Assembly (NCBI GenBank): GCA_037783415.1
Contig: JAZGTN010000035.1
Location: 868,001 to 932,000, forward strand
Direction: 5' to 3'
DNA length: 64,000 bases
DNA from: Leptasterias polaris
Lineage: Eukaryota; Echinodermata; Asteroidea; Forcipulatida; Asteriidae
Part shown: piece after piece, positions 52,720 through 63,490 of the stretch
How positions within the stretch are numbered: the stretch's first letter is position 1
How the letters are laid out: the number at the start of each line of letters is the position of its first letter
Notes under the pieces: model-generated
Seen by the model: only the letters and a program-made list of their open reading frames with translations
The model's database searches: none
Told to the model about the DNA's origin: nothing
Translations under genes and position numbers: made by a program

Positions 52720-53455
52720 GCCTTGTATGGGTCTGGCTAGATCTGTCATCAGCCACAGCCGTAGCCAAACGAGCCACTCACAAACAAGCCGTGGATATCT
52801 TCAAGGAAAGCAGCATAAAGATATTTAAATGGACTTTTAACAAAATTGAAATCAAGTGAGTCACAATTAGAGTATATTTTTAAAATTCTTATAAAATTGA
52901 AATAACGCTTTTACCCCGATGTTTTGCTTATTGCGGGTATTTCTAGCAAGAACTTTAGTGAAAATGAATCCCACCGCCAGTGAAATGTTTTCCCCGCTAA
53001 TCGCTGACAAAATATTGACACTATCTTACTCGGTTTTAAAAGCAAATATTTTTTACACAGTCTGTACATTCCAAATTAAAACATTTCTTAAATAAAGTGT
53101 CCACCTTGATTGTTCAGAATTTTAGGCGTTATAATTTTACAGACATATTTTAATACTGTGTATATATTCAGTAAGCGTTTCTTGTAAATTGTTGATAATT
53201 TCTCTAATTTAATAACAGTAAATTCACCTTGAAGACTTATCGATTATTATGGGTGCTTCTGTATTCACTATTTAAATTAGTAACCAACAGATTGTTTTTG
53301 TGTGATTGATATTTAAATGAAGTACTTAGATTTTAGTCAGAAATACTTGTACTCTAGACTTTTAGTGATAGTCTTTTATATAGCTTATATTTTCAACAGA
53401 TTTTAATTGTAATTTTGTATTTTAAGTGTAATAAATACAACAATAAAATAGTCAG
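52720..53455 (+). other. MPDZ: MPDZ 3' untranslated region
   Basis: AT-rich, non-coding sequence after the stop. AATAAA hexamers lie at 53091-53096, 53430-53435 and 53442-53447. The last pair most likely marks the main cleavage site. The exact end is inferred. Confidence 0.6.
53430..53447 (+). terminator. Probable polyadenylation signals of MPDZ
   Basis: Two AATAAA hexamers 12 bp apart about 0.7 kb past the stop codon, in a suitably T- and A-rich context. An upstream hexamer at 53091 could give a shorter transcript. Confidence 0.5.
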
Positions 53456-55411
53456 AAAAGCAATGGCTTTTATTTTAGATGATCAACTTTGATTTTGACT
53501 TGTTCCCACAAAACCAGGAGACTAACGACAAAAGACGATTCATGTTTCATGTTATTTCTTCTTTTATCAAAATAAAAAGCTGCGTTGAAGGGATGTTACA
53601 GCATTGTGGGTTATTTATTTATGAATTTTGTTATTTATTTCTAAGTTTTTTATGTATGTGATTCTCCAGTTCTAAGGAAACTTATCATGAGTTAAATCTA
53701 AAAGTTTTCAGTGGAATGCATTTTTTCACTTTTCAAGAAAACAGCGGTTTCATGTTTTGTGAATTTCATTGTCACTAGCGAATGTTTGATTTGGATTTCT
53801 CCCGATTTTCGGTTGAAGACTGTTAACACTAAACATTTGAAAAAGTAAATTTAATAAATATCATATTGCGCAAATATTATGTGAGTAAATGTTCAGAATG
53901 GTAATTACATAACCTATACTCGCGCTGAGAGAGGGCGCATTTTACAGCTGATGCAGAAACACCGGGCCAAGCCCCTTCTCTTTCAAGTGTTCTGGGTGAT
54001 TTGTGTGGATTACACAATGCACAGGATCTACAGTTTTAGGTTCCATTGGAAAAAATTCATCAAGGTTTTGTGGGAACAGATCTGTATTAATTACCGTAAG
54101 ATTGTAAACTGCCCTTCAATCCGCATAAAATCAAGCTGAAATAATTACAATTATCAATTATATGAAAATAGAGGGTTGTGGAGGAAATTTTATGGTGTTT
54201 TTTACCACAGAATTCTGCGCTTACGGCGCCCTGTAAAGCAGATGATTTTACCTTGAAAGCCTGGAAGTTGCGCCATATTTTACCCTTTAAAGACCATATT
54301 GACCACAAGTGACTTGTGAATTTCTGGTTTATATTGGATTTTTTAAGGAAAATTTTTACAAGAAAAATATAGTACAAAATTCAACAATAGTAGCCATGTT
54401 TGGGTGTGTGGTGATGATTATACAGAAATGAGTGGTCTCTAAAACGGTTCAACTGTACTCTCAGATTCTTGACGTTTCATGTTGAAATAATTGTTGAAAT
54501 CCGTAAAGTTGCACAGCAGTACTATTGCTACCTGTATGTCATTGTTGTATATGTTAACCTGGTAGTAAATTTATATATCGTCCATAATCCGTTTAAGGTC
54601 AACAAATGTATTTTTTGTAGCAGAAACTTGTACATTCATAAATATTGCAATACCAAGTGCCTTAAGGACCTACTCTTTTCAAATGTTCATTCCATGTCTT
54701 TGATTACATCTAACAAAGTTTCAATATTTTAGGTATTTTAGTTTTATCACTGAAAGTCTGTACTGTTAAATGTAAGCACAGAAGTGTATGCTGTCCTAAA
54801 CATTGGTTTCCAGAGGACAGCTTTGAATACATTGTAGGGGTGTGGTGTAGAGAGTTTAAAAGAAATCCCTGAAAAGGGCGTGGCTCTTGCCCTAGTCTGG
54901 AGGCATAAAGGTAGGGTCATAGATTGGTATACTCCAAAATTAATGACCATAAAAACTAGCTTGGTGAGAAGCACTGCAGCTGTTGATAGTATAAACTATT
55001 TTGAGAAAGAATCCCCTTCAAAGTATTATGGTTTTTATATTTTTCATCCCCAAAAATTTGAATCCGAGAAACGATTCATGCATGAATCGTCGTTTCTCAG
55101 ATTTCTCAGGGGTTGGTGTCCATTGGCGAATGCTGCGGCCGGTACCCACTGTCACCTCACTATTCGTGGATGGATTTGAGGTGCTTGTGAAAATATTATT
55201 ACAGTTTGTTGCTATTTTCGCAAGTACACACTGTATTCAGCTGAAACTTTTATTGTACTTTTTGCCTATAAATCGGCATTATTTATAAATGATTGTTGGA
55301 AAGGCCGAAATGAATTTCCCGTTTGTGGATAATAAAGAAACAGTATAGTATCTACGACCCTACATTTAACCTCCAGGGTGTTATATTTTGAAGACATTTT
55401 CACTGTGACTG

Positions 55412-55683
55412 GCTATACGCAGTCACAGGCTATACGCAGTCACAGGCTATACGCAGTCACAGGCTATACGCAGTCACAGGCTATACGCAGTCACAGGCTA
55501 TACGCAGTCACAGGCTATACGCAGTCACAGGCTATACGCAGTCACAGGCTATACGCAGTCACAGGCTATACGCAGTCACAGGCTATACGCAGTCACAGGC
55601 TATACGCAGTCACAGGCTATACGCAGTCACAGGCTATACGCAGTCACAGGCTATACGCAGTCACAGGCTATACGCAGTCACAG
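55412..55683. repeat. Perfect tandem array, 16 x 17 bp
   Basis: GCTATACGCAGTCACAG repeated exactly 16 times (272 bp) with no differences that I can see. It ends in CAGGTTGATGGCTTCTGACT, the leader of the SINE that follows, so it is an expansion of the 5' leader of a type B SINE. Confidence 0.97.
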
Positions 55684-55860
55684 GTTGATGGCTTCTGACT
55701 GACATACCAGAACAAAGATATTGACAAAATAGGGAGACCCCCCCAACATTAGGGCTAGATAGCTCAGTTGGTAGAGACCGCCGGCGTGTTAATCCGGAGG
55801 TCCCAGGTTCAAGTCCTTCTCTAGTTAATGTTTCTTTGTTCAACCCAAAATAATTTCTCA
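55684..55860 (+). mobile_element. tRNA-derived SINE (type B)
   Basis: GGGCTAGATAGCTCAGTTGG (A box), CCAGGTTCAAGTCC (B box) and CTTTGTTCAACCCAAAAT tail; sister of the 29.81-kb copy. Confidence 0.75.
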
Positions 55861-56404
55861 TCATATAGAATGCATTACATCACATTGATGGTCATGGCTA
55901 ATGTTTCAGTTGTCTTCACTTTGAATATCATTTTACTTTTTACTGAGAACTGTCTAATTTTGGTGTGGGGGCGTTGCATATTGTCTTGGCTCTCTCATAA
56001 GAGCTGATGGTGTAACGACTCCATGTTTTTAGTGTGTCCTAATCGTCTCCAGGATCAATTCTTTTTATTATAAATATAACGTTGAACAATAACAACAGTA
56101 ACATGAAAACACTTTAGAAATTGTCTTTAATAAAAAATAGAGTTTATTCTTACAACCCAAGAATATTTGTGTGATTCTTTCACATCTTTTGATTCCTGTT
56201 TGATTCCTTGTGGGGAGAGGGGGAACATCAAAAACTCGATAATTTGTCAAATTTAATGAATATGATATCTTAAAGAAAAATTAAATAATACAAAGGCAAC
56301 TGTTTTAAATATATTTACTTCCTTCAACAAAGGGAATCATTTTACCCCGTTTATTTTATGTTTGTCAAAAATGTTTCCAATCGTCATAATTACAAAAACG
56401 TTTT

Positions 56405-56610
56405 AATTTATGTTAAATTTGCATCGGGGATATTGAATTTTTTGTGTTTTACCCATACACCGATGTGTACTAATTGTCTAGTGGCAAGACATCTGCTCTT
56501 CAATGGCAAAGATCGTGGGTTCGAATCTCACCAGAGTAAATAATGCCTGTGGATTTTTCCACAGGACTCGGGGGGGGTAATGAGTGTACAGTGCTGAACA
56601 CCCGCACATC
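56405..56610 (+). mobile_element. tRNA-derived SINE (type A)
   Basis: TTGTCTAGTGGCAAGACATC, CGTGGGTTCGAATCTCACC and the GTGGATTTTTCCAC hairpin, with TGAGTGTACAGTGCTGAAC. Confidence 0.7.
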
Positions 56611-59439
56611 CCTTTGTTTGGACTTAGTTTATTTTAGCGATGTACCGATTGGTTTTGTACATGCGAGGACTGTCCCCCAGTAGGTAATTTTACCAAATCC
56701 CATTTGTTAAGTCTTCGGTTTAAATGCGTAGACATGCCCACAGCTCTGTTACATACCCTTTGTTTTGTGCACTTATGAAAAAAAAATTATCAACACTGTG
56801 TGGACATGTGTTTCAAGTCCCTGCATTGTTATGAAAAAAAAATTATCAACACGGACATGTGTTTCAAGTCCCTGCATTGTTTGGACCTCTTAGGTCAACA
56901 CTTGGTACCTTATGCTTGCCCATCAGTGTATGGAAAAGACACAACACACAAGATTAAAACCAAGCCCTGAATTCAATTCATTGTTCGAGGGGAGCGGGTT
57001 GCCTTTTTGAAAGGAATACAATTGGATAAAACACTAATGTCTATGGGTGCTTCCCAAGGTGACCAAGACCGGTGGCTTCTTTCTTTGCATCACAATTACG
57101 TTTCTATCTTATTTGGACTGCATTTATATTGTATCAATAGCCAAATTAATAACAATGACAAAAAAGAAAAGTTTGTTTTACTTGTTTTGCATCACGTAAA
57201 TTCGGTTTACACACGTCCTCATGCGGTCAAAAATACTTCAAATTGATACTCTGTCTAACCAAAATGAGTCTGATAACACACGGAAATGTTTCATTAATAA
57301 TCAAAAGGTCAAATTCAACGACATTTTGATTGAACATCATGAAAATTCATGAATTAATTAAAAAATACGTACCCCACCCAACCCGAAAACAATCAAAAAA
57401 GTTACAGACCCTTGTATTTAAAAAGTGACGTCGAGAAATTTTCGCACCAGGAAGGGTGTTTAATGTCGTTTAAAAGAGATTAGAGATGGAGGTTAGAGAC
57501 TTGTCATGATGTTTTAACACTTTCATAAACACTCTTATATATTGGAAAATGCATGAGTCAATTTAACCATATCACCCCTCTTCAAACAGCATAGATAAGA
57601 TTTGGGAGGCAAGGGAGGGTATTTTGGGGTTAGGGTTAAACCACGGTTAAACCTCATACTCCAGTTCTGGCTAAGGCCTTGCATATAAGAAGCTCTGGTC
57701 TCGAGAGACTTACACAAGTCTATATTAATTTTTCTGTGGAGGTTCTTCCATACACTCGAGCCTCGCAGGGTTTCAAACCAAATAATGCACAAACCTAGCT
57801 CGAATTAGGGGTTCGATCCTCAGGGTTGGGAAGGAGGCTGCCATAGATGGATTCGGGGAAAGAGGGAGTCAGTGTTGGTCTTAAAAACTCAAATTAAATA
57901 CTTCAGTTTGTCTTGTGGTCTTCTTGTATTGATAAAATTTACATCGTTTAAACAAACTGCGAATACAAGTGTGAACTATGTATTACGTTTGTACACTACA
58001 GCAAATAGTAAGGCTTTAATGTACCTCTTTTACATTATTTAGATTTTGTAATACTTGCAGAGAATTAGTCTGGTCTCTTGAATTGATTACCAGTGCTGTG
58101 ATTACAACATGTATACGGGGTATAAGACCAAAATGGCCGCAGCCTGATACTGAGGCTAGTAGAGCATTAGTCTGGTATCTTAAATTATTCCCAGTGCTGT
58201 GGTTATAGTTGGTATACAGGGAACATGCCCCATAGGGCTGTTGCATTATGCAATGTATATTTGTACAAAAAACAAACATCCAAATTATAAAATCTGGGAG
58301 TTTTGCTTTTCTTATTCCAGAAATTGTCTTCGGAGAACTTTTTGAAGCTAAAAGGCATGAAAATACGCCCTTTTCGTTTGAATAAGTGAGATCAAATGGA
58401 TTGGACAGATTTGTCCTTACTATATGTCATTCTAAATCATAACTGAACTTTTTTAGTAACCAAAACAACCCACATAAGAACAAAATAATGTCATTCAAAA
58501 GAAGAAAAAAACCAAATGATTACATAAAAAAGAAATTTCTGTATCAATAAATGCCCTTACCAAGACCTGCAAATACCTCCTCATATGAAAAAGAAATTAT
58601 TATGAAAATATGTAAAATCACGATCTACGCCGGCACTGTATGCCAGAATTACTTTTAAAGACTAGGTACAGTATTGGTTACTTCATAAAAACAGAATACC
58701 CCACTGCCCCACAGTATTTGTTTCAAGCAAAGGATTTGATCATCCCGGTTAATGATTTTGTCGTAGGTTTCATTATTCGTTGTTTTAAAGGATGTCAGTC
58801 ACTTTGTACCTTTACCACTTCATACCCGGGACACTTTAAACCTTTGAGTCACTTCATACCTTCGGCCCTCTACTGTTGGATGTCAGTAAAATCTTATCTT
58901 TGTTGAATTTTTTTATTAACTTTCCTGTTCACAAAAGTTTTTTGTTTTTTTTTCTTACTAATTAAAGCTTTTTTAAACAATATTTCTTTATATTTATATT
59001 ATTTAAAAAAACAAAAGAAAAAAAAACACCATTATTTTTTTCTCAATGTTCTTTTTTTATTTTAGATACATTGTGTAATTGTTTTATTAACTGTTTTGTT
59101 CAGCAAAAGTACGTTTTTTTAACTTGACGTATTTGTTAACTTTCTTTTTAATTAATTAAACATTTAATTAATTAAGGCTTATTTAACAATATATATCTTT
59201 ATTAAGTTTGTTTTCTTTGAACTGATTAAATATCTGAGAAGATCCGTTTGGTTTTAACTTGAGCGACTCGAACTACATGCAACAAATCGTTAGTTGGTGC
59301 TCAATTGCGATCGAGTCTAGTCACAACTGGTCATTAATGAGTCTTAGGCAGCGTGACCCTCTCGAAACGAGGCAGAAAAACATAATCAGTTCAAGGTAAG
59401 AAGGTACAAAGTGTCCTGGGTACGAAGTGTTTTAAAGAG

Positions 59440-60355
59440 CAGGGAAATGTCAAACTCAATTTTGTTATTTACTCATCTTCCAATAGATAGAGTCACGCTA
59501 AATTGGTGTAAATTATCATTGCATACAATACCCTTCTGGGGCAAAATTTGTCAACATCCAAAACATCCGATGACATCATTCTGAGAAAAATGGGTCTGTA
59601 CATTTTTGTACGGGGACGTTTTGAATCATTCCCGACTTTTAATGATAGTCAATCAAAAAGGCCTAGAATTTGACATTTTGTCGGACGAAATATTCCTCAT
59701 TGAACATGTTGGAATGTAAAGACCCGTTGCAAAGACCGGTTGTTGATATCCAATGACGTCATGTTTCAAATTTCACTCTGAAAAAGTCAGGAATGAACCG
59801 GTAAAGACCAATTTGTTTTTGATGTCTGATGATGTCATGTTTCAAATTTCGCTCTGGAAGAATATCAACTAAAATGACATCTTACACAACTTTAAAGGCC
59901 CTGTACACTATTGGTAAGATCAAAAAACACAAATATTCACAGATTCACACATAACTTACATGATTTAAAGTAAGTAATGGTAGAAAGGGTTCCTTAAAAT
60001 ATTTCTGCCTAAAATGCTATCGTTTCTGAGAAATGAGTAAAACAATAGTTTTTATCGCGCGCGATAATAAACTCGATGTTTGAAAAACAGAAAACACATG
60101 AGGTCTCTTTTCACTATTTTCTCGTGACCTTGATGACCAATTGAGCTCAAATTTTCACAGGTTTGTTATTTCATGTATGTGGTTGATTACACAAAAAATG
60201 AACACTGTCTGTGATTATTTTGTCAGCTCTGCCAATCCTGTATAATACCTTTAACGTGAAATTGGAAACTTGAAAATTTCCCCCCCACTTTTATGAGGAC
60301 TTCGTGAGTGCATCACAAAACTTAATTTAACCTTGGAGCCCTCTTTAACCAATAC
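59440..60355. mobile_element. Large non-autonomous DNA element with a nested repeat
   Basis: Left GTCAAACTCAATTTTG and right CAAAACTTAATTTAACCTTG resemble the ends of the 9335 element. A GGCCCTGTACACTATTGGTA-type repeat is inserted at about 59893-60253. No transposase frame. Confidence 0.6.
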
Positions 60356-60428
60356 TGTACCAACCACGTAGGCCTAATTTAAGCATCACCTAATTTGAAC
60401 ACATAGTAGAAAGACAGTCATGCTTTGG

Positions 60429-60578
60429 TTATAGCTCGTCGTGGCTGTCTGTCTCCCCCGTTTGGGGATCTGTTTTTATTGTGCATAATGCTGGAGTTTC
60501 AAACTCAAACTCGTAGGTGCAGCGTTCTGGCTCGCTGGCTGCTAGCAGTTTGTTTTCTGTGCCGCATCGTAGTATAAC
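60429..60578 (-). CDS. PRKCSH: PRKCSH last exon: MRH end and HDEL retention signal
   Basis: Starts VILRCGTENKLLAASEPERC, continues TYEFEFETPALC and ends with an acidic tail and SHDEL then TAA. HDEL is the KDEL-receptor retrieval signal. The acceptor is CTCACAG. The reading frame extends into the intron to the right, but that part is not coding. Confidence 0.95.
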   Translation of the reverse strand, partial: VILRCGTENKLLAASEPERCTYEFEFETPALCTIKTDPQTGETDSHDEL

Positions 60579-63145
60579 CTGTGAGGGGTAGAGTTTAGAA
60601 AGAAGAATGAAACTTAAAGATTGTTTAGCAAGGGAACCTCTTAAAGAATGACCAAAACAGAAGTCACACAATAAGAAAAATGGAAACACCAAACTGTTTC
60701 GAAGTAATGTTTTCATTTATTTTAAGTTCTTCCTCGATAGGGAAAGAGTTTAGAAAGAAGAATGAAACTTGATGAGTGTTTAGCGAGGGAAATACCTCTT
60801 AAACAATGACCAAAACAGAAGTCACACAATCAGAAAAGTACAATCACCAAACTATTTTGAAGTCATGTTTTCATTTATTTTAAGTTCTTCCTCGATAGGG
60901 AAAGAGTTTAGAAAGAAGAATGAAACTTGATGAGTGTTTAGCGAGGGAAATACCTCTTAAACAATGACCAAAACAGAAGTCACACAATCAGAAAAGTACA
61001 ATCACCAAACTATTTTGAAGTCATGTTTTCATTTATTTTAAGTTCTTCCTCGATAGGGAAAGAGTTTAGAAAGAAGAATGAAACTTGAAGAGTGTTTAGC
61101 TAGGGAAATATCTCTTAACCCTCTTGCTGTCTGACCATTCAATACCATTCACTGTGGTTTTGAATGATAGATAAGCTATGCCAGCCTTGCAATACCATGA
61201 GGGAATGCATGTACACAGTACACAGTTAGTTCTGTGCACAGTTGTGCCACCATACACAACTTTGGCAGTTGAATGGTTTCAAATGGTTGGTCAACTCACT
61301 TGAAAATGTTGCGAACAGTAGGAGGGTTAAAGAATGACCAAAACAGAAGGCACACAATAAGAAAAGTGCAAACACCAAAGTGTTTTATCTTTTATTGATT
61401 TGTTTTTACCTCATGTGAGGGCCCCAAATGATAAGCTGTGGTGGATGGGTCACCCTTATTGAGTATGGTTTAAACTTTCACTATTCCTCTGCTAGCAGTA
61501 AGTATCTGTAAATCAAACTTACCATCGTTGATCTGTCCGGTCCATTCCAGCAGTTTTTACCATTAGCATATTTCATCTTTATATATCTATTATCGACTGG
61601 ACCTTCCCATTGGCCCCAGCTCCTGCAAAAAAAATCATCAAGAAATATGTCTTTAAAAAACGATAACCAAAGGTGGGCTTGATTTCACAAAGGACTGCAA
61701 GATTCATCTTAAGACGAGTTGTCATATATCGCCATGGTGATTTGTATTGTAACATCACACTTTGCTTAGCTCTATGTGAAATTGGACCCTGTAAGTCTCA
61801 ATTAAAAAACATTTAAGTTTCATAAAACTTAATAAACCCCAATTATTTCCGTTTTTATTTTCTTATAGTTATACTTTGTGTACTGTAACTTTTATTTACT
61901 AATTATTGTTTTGCCTGTGTAAAGTTTACTAAAAAAATAAAAAATAATAGACTGTGCACGTATTGCGCGTATTTGAACATTGCGACCCGTTAAAGTGTGC
62001 GAGTTTGTTTTCTTCAAGCATTAAAGTAACATAGACTTGCACGTTCTATAGGCCAGGAGTTATACAAAATAAAAAAACTCACCCTAATGAGGTTTCTGAA
62101 CCTCCTGATTTTTGCCTCTGACTAGTTCGGTCAAAGGGGCACAGTTTATAAGTATATCTGTGATGGAGAAACCAAAAGTAAGTGGTTAGAATTGAATCTA
62201 GATCTATTGTTGCAAATGAACATTTGTCGTTGTGGGGAAAACTCATCACAGGGGATATGTCGACATGTGACATTCTTTCACTGGTATCGTTTGTTTGCTT
62301 AACCTTCCTACAGTTGGTACCATTTTCCCAGTGAGTTGACCAACTGAAATCATCCAACTACGCGGGTTGTGTATGTTGGAGTAACCATGTACCAGACTAA
62401 AACTGTGTACATGCGTGTACTGTGTGGATGCATTCAAAACATCATATCAATGTTCAAAACCACAGTGGATGATATCGAGTGGTCAGACAGTAAGAGGGTT
62501 GACTGTGTGACGTACTGTGTAGACATATTCACCACATGATATCATACTGCAGGCTGGAATACTTTGTGTCATTCAAAACCACAGTGGATGATATTGAAAG
62601 GTCAGACAGTAGGAGGGTTGACTATGTATTGTGTAGACGCATTCACCACATGATAACCTATTGCATGCTGGCATAGGTCATCTATCGTTTAAAACCACAG
62701 TGGACGATATTAAATGGTCAGACAGTAAGAGGGTTGACTGTGTACTGGGTAGACGCATTCACCGCATGATATCATATTGCAGGCTTGCATTGGTCATCTA
62801 TCGTCCACAGTGATTTTAAACAGTCAGACAGTAGGAAGGTTAATAGAGTTTAAATATTCAGGGAATGAGTTGAAATCTAACAGGTAACTGTTTGACAAGG
62901 GATTATTCCCGCTCATAGCATTAGATTTTCCTTTTCCGAAAAAGAAAAACAATTGTAATCAGAGATGTTTTCCCAATCTACTTACTCTCTATCTGTAAAT
63001 TCAAAACATTGGTTTTGTAAAGCTTGGAATTCTTGTTGTGGTCCCAGGTCGACCTGGAGCAGTTTTTCCAGATCTTCGATGGATCGTATAATATCGTTGG
63101 ATCTCCTTTCAGCTTCTTTGAAATCTTCTCGGGCTTTGTCGGCAG
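60429..63145 (-). CDS. PRKCSH: Glucosidase II beta subunit, last four exons (5' part off window)
   Basis: PRKCSH is the non-catalytic subunit of ER glucosidase II, which removes inner glucoses from N-glycans during calnexin-cycle quality control. It holds the enzyme in the ER and binds mannose through its MRH lectin domain. On the minus strand four exons (62986-63145, 62083-62157, 61523-61622, 60429-60578) join in one frame: a coiled segment, then YTYKLCPF, then SWGQWEGP with NCWNGPDRS, then LRCGTENK, SEPERCTYEF and C-terminal HDEL. The Q, R, E and Y that contact mannose in this MRH family appear present (SQRQK, GPDRS, SEPER, CTYEF). About 160 residues are visible of roughly 530 in the family. 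The start lies to the right of the window. Confidence 0.95.
60584..61400. repeat. Tandem repeat, ~158-bp unit, four copies
   Basis: GAGTTTAGAAAGAAGAATGA recurs at 60591, 60746, 60904 and 61062 (spacing 155-158). Copies 2 and 3 are nearly identical. Copy 4 is split by a 208-bp insertion. The array lies in the last PRKCSH intron. Confidence 0.9.
61119..61326. mobile_element. piggyBac-like MITE with TTAA duplication
   Basis: TTAA at 61115-61118 and 61327-61330 flank CCCTCTTGCTGTCTGACC at one end and CGAACAGTAGGAGGG at the other. CCC/GGG ends beside TTAA are the piggyBac hallmark. 208 bp, non-coding. Confidence 0.85.
61523..61622 (-). CDS. PRKCSH: PRKCSH exon: MRH domain middle
   Basis: 100 nt encoding SWGQWEGPVDNRYIKMKYAN then GKNCWNGPDRSTM. 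Acceptor TTTTTTTTGCAG, donor GTAAGT on the minus strand. Confidence 0.95.
61678..61795. mobile_element. E2-family MITE, shortened
   Basis: GGGCTTGATTTCACAAAGG to GTGAAATTGGACCCTG with GTGATTTGTATTGTAACATC inside, all shared with the 11601 element. Confidence 0.65.
62083..62157 (-). CDS. PRKCSH: PRKCSH exon: MRH domain start
   Basis: 75 nt encoding EYTYKLCPFDRTSQRQKSGG and SETSLG. The YxLCPF and G-G-S-x-TSLG signatures are specific to the glucosidase II beta MRH domain. Confidence 0.95.
62303..62839. mobile_element. piggyBac-like MITE with internal tandem monomers
   Basis: TTAA at 62299-62302 and 62840-62843 flank CCTTCCTACAGTT and CAGTCAGACAGTAGGAAGG. Inside, a unit of about 120-130 bp (CCACAGTGGATGATAT, CAGACAGTAAGAGGGTTGAC, ATTCACCACATGATATCAT) recurs about four times. 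The unit matches one end of the 61119 element. Confidence 0.8.
62986..63145 (-). CDS. PRKCSH: PRKCSH exon: coiled segment before MRH domain
   Basis: Reads AREDFKEAERRSNDIIRSIE, DLEKLLQVDLGPQQEFQALQ and NQCFEFTDRE, aligned with the helical stretch and FGP-x-GEF-x-x-L-x-x-QC-x-E motif of PRKCSH. Acceptor TTTCGTAG, donor GTAAGT on the minus strand; 160 nt. Confidence 0.94.
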
Positions 63146-63229
63146 CTACGAAACATCAACAATCAACAAAATTTAAACCCAAATTAATATAAATCTGTGT
63201 AGTGTCTCACCTGCCAGGAAATGCCCTGG

Positions 63230-63490
63230 AATGTACAATAATAATAATAATAATATGGACTTATAAATGCGCACATCTCCGGAAACCGATCAAGGCGCAT
63301 ACAAAAAAACAACAGAGTGACACAAAAGTTATGTTCAGAACAAGTGAAGAGAAAAACCAGCAAAACAAATGGAACTTCAATTCTCGCTTGAAGATGCTCA
63401 AACATGTTGTTTGACGTAGTGTGGCAGGGAGCTTGTTCCAAACGGCAGGTGCAGCATTGGCAAAGGCACGCTGACCATAGCGAGAGGTTC
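63230..63490 (-). mobile_element. LINE 3' remnant
   Basis: The minus strand from about 63480 reads YGQRAFANAAPAVWNKLPAT then LSIFKRELKFHLF, the reverse-transcriptase C-terminal motif. The 3' tail ends in ATTATTATTATT at 63238-63256. Confidence 0.8.

Larger units (their letters stand above)
53456..60428. other. Intergenic region, MPDZ to PRKCSH (contains the PRKCSH 3' UTR)
   Basis: About 7 kb with no gene that I can support. It holds a perfect 16 x 17-bp array at 55.4-55.7 kb, tRNA-like SINE copies at 55.7 and 56.4 kb, AT-rich DNA near 59 kb and a large nested inverted-repeat element at 59.4-60.35 kb. The ORFs here are short, AT-rich and lack splice or domain support. The PRKCSH 3' UTR must lie just left of 60429, but I could not fix its end. 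Confidence 0.6.

Noticed and set aside
55378..55698. 106-residue repetitive ORF
   Set aside because: Perfect 17-bp DNA repeat; the frame cycles through all three phases of the unit and shows no coding signature.
58640..58906. 88-residue ORF in the intergenic region
   Set aside because: No recognisable domain, AT-rich codons and no supporting signals; treated as chance.
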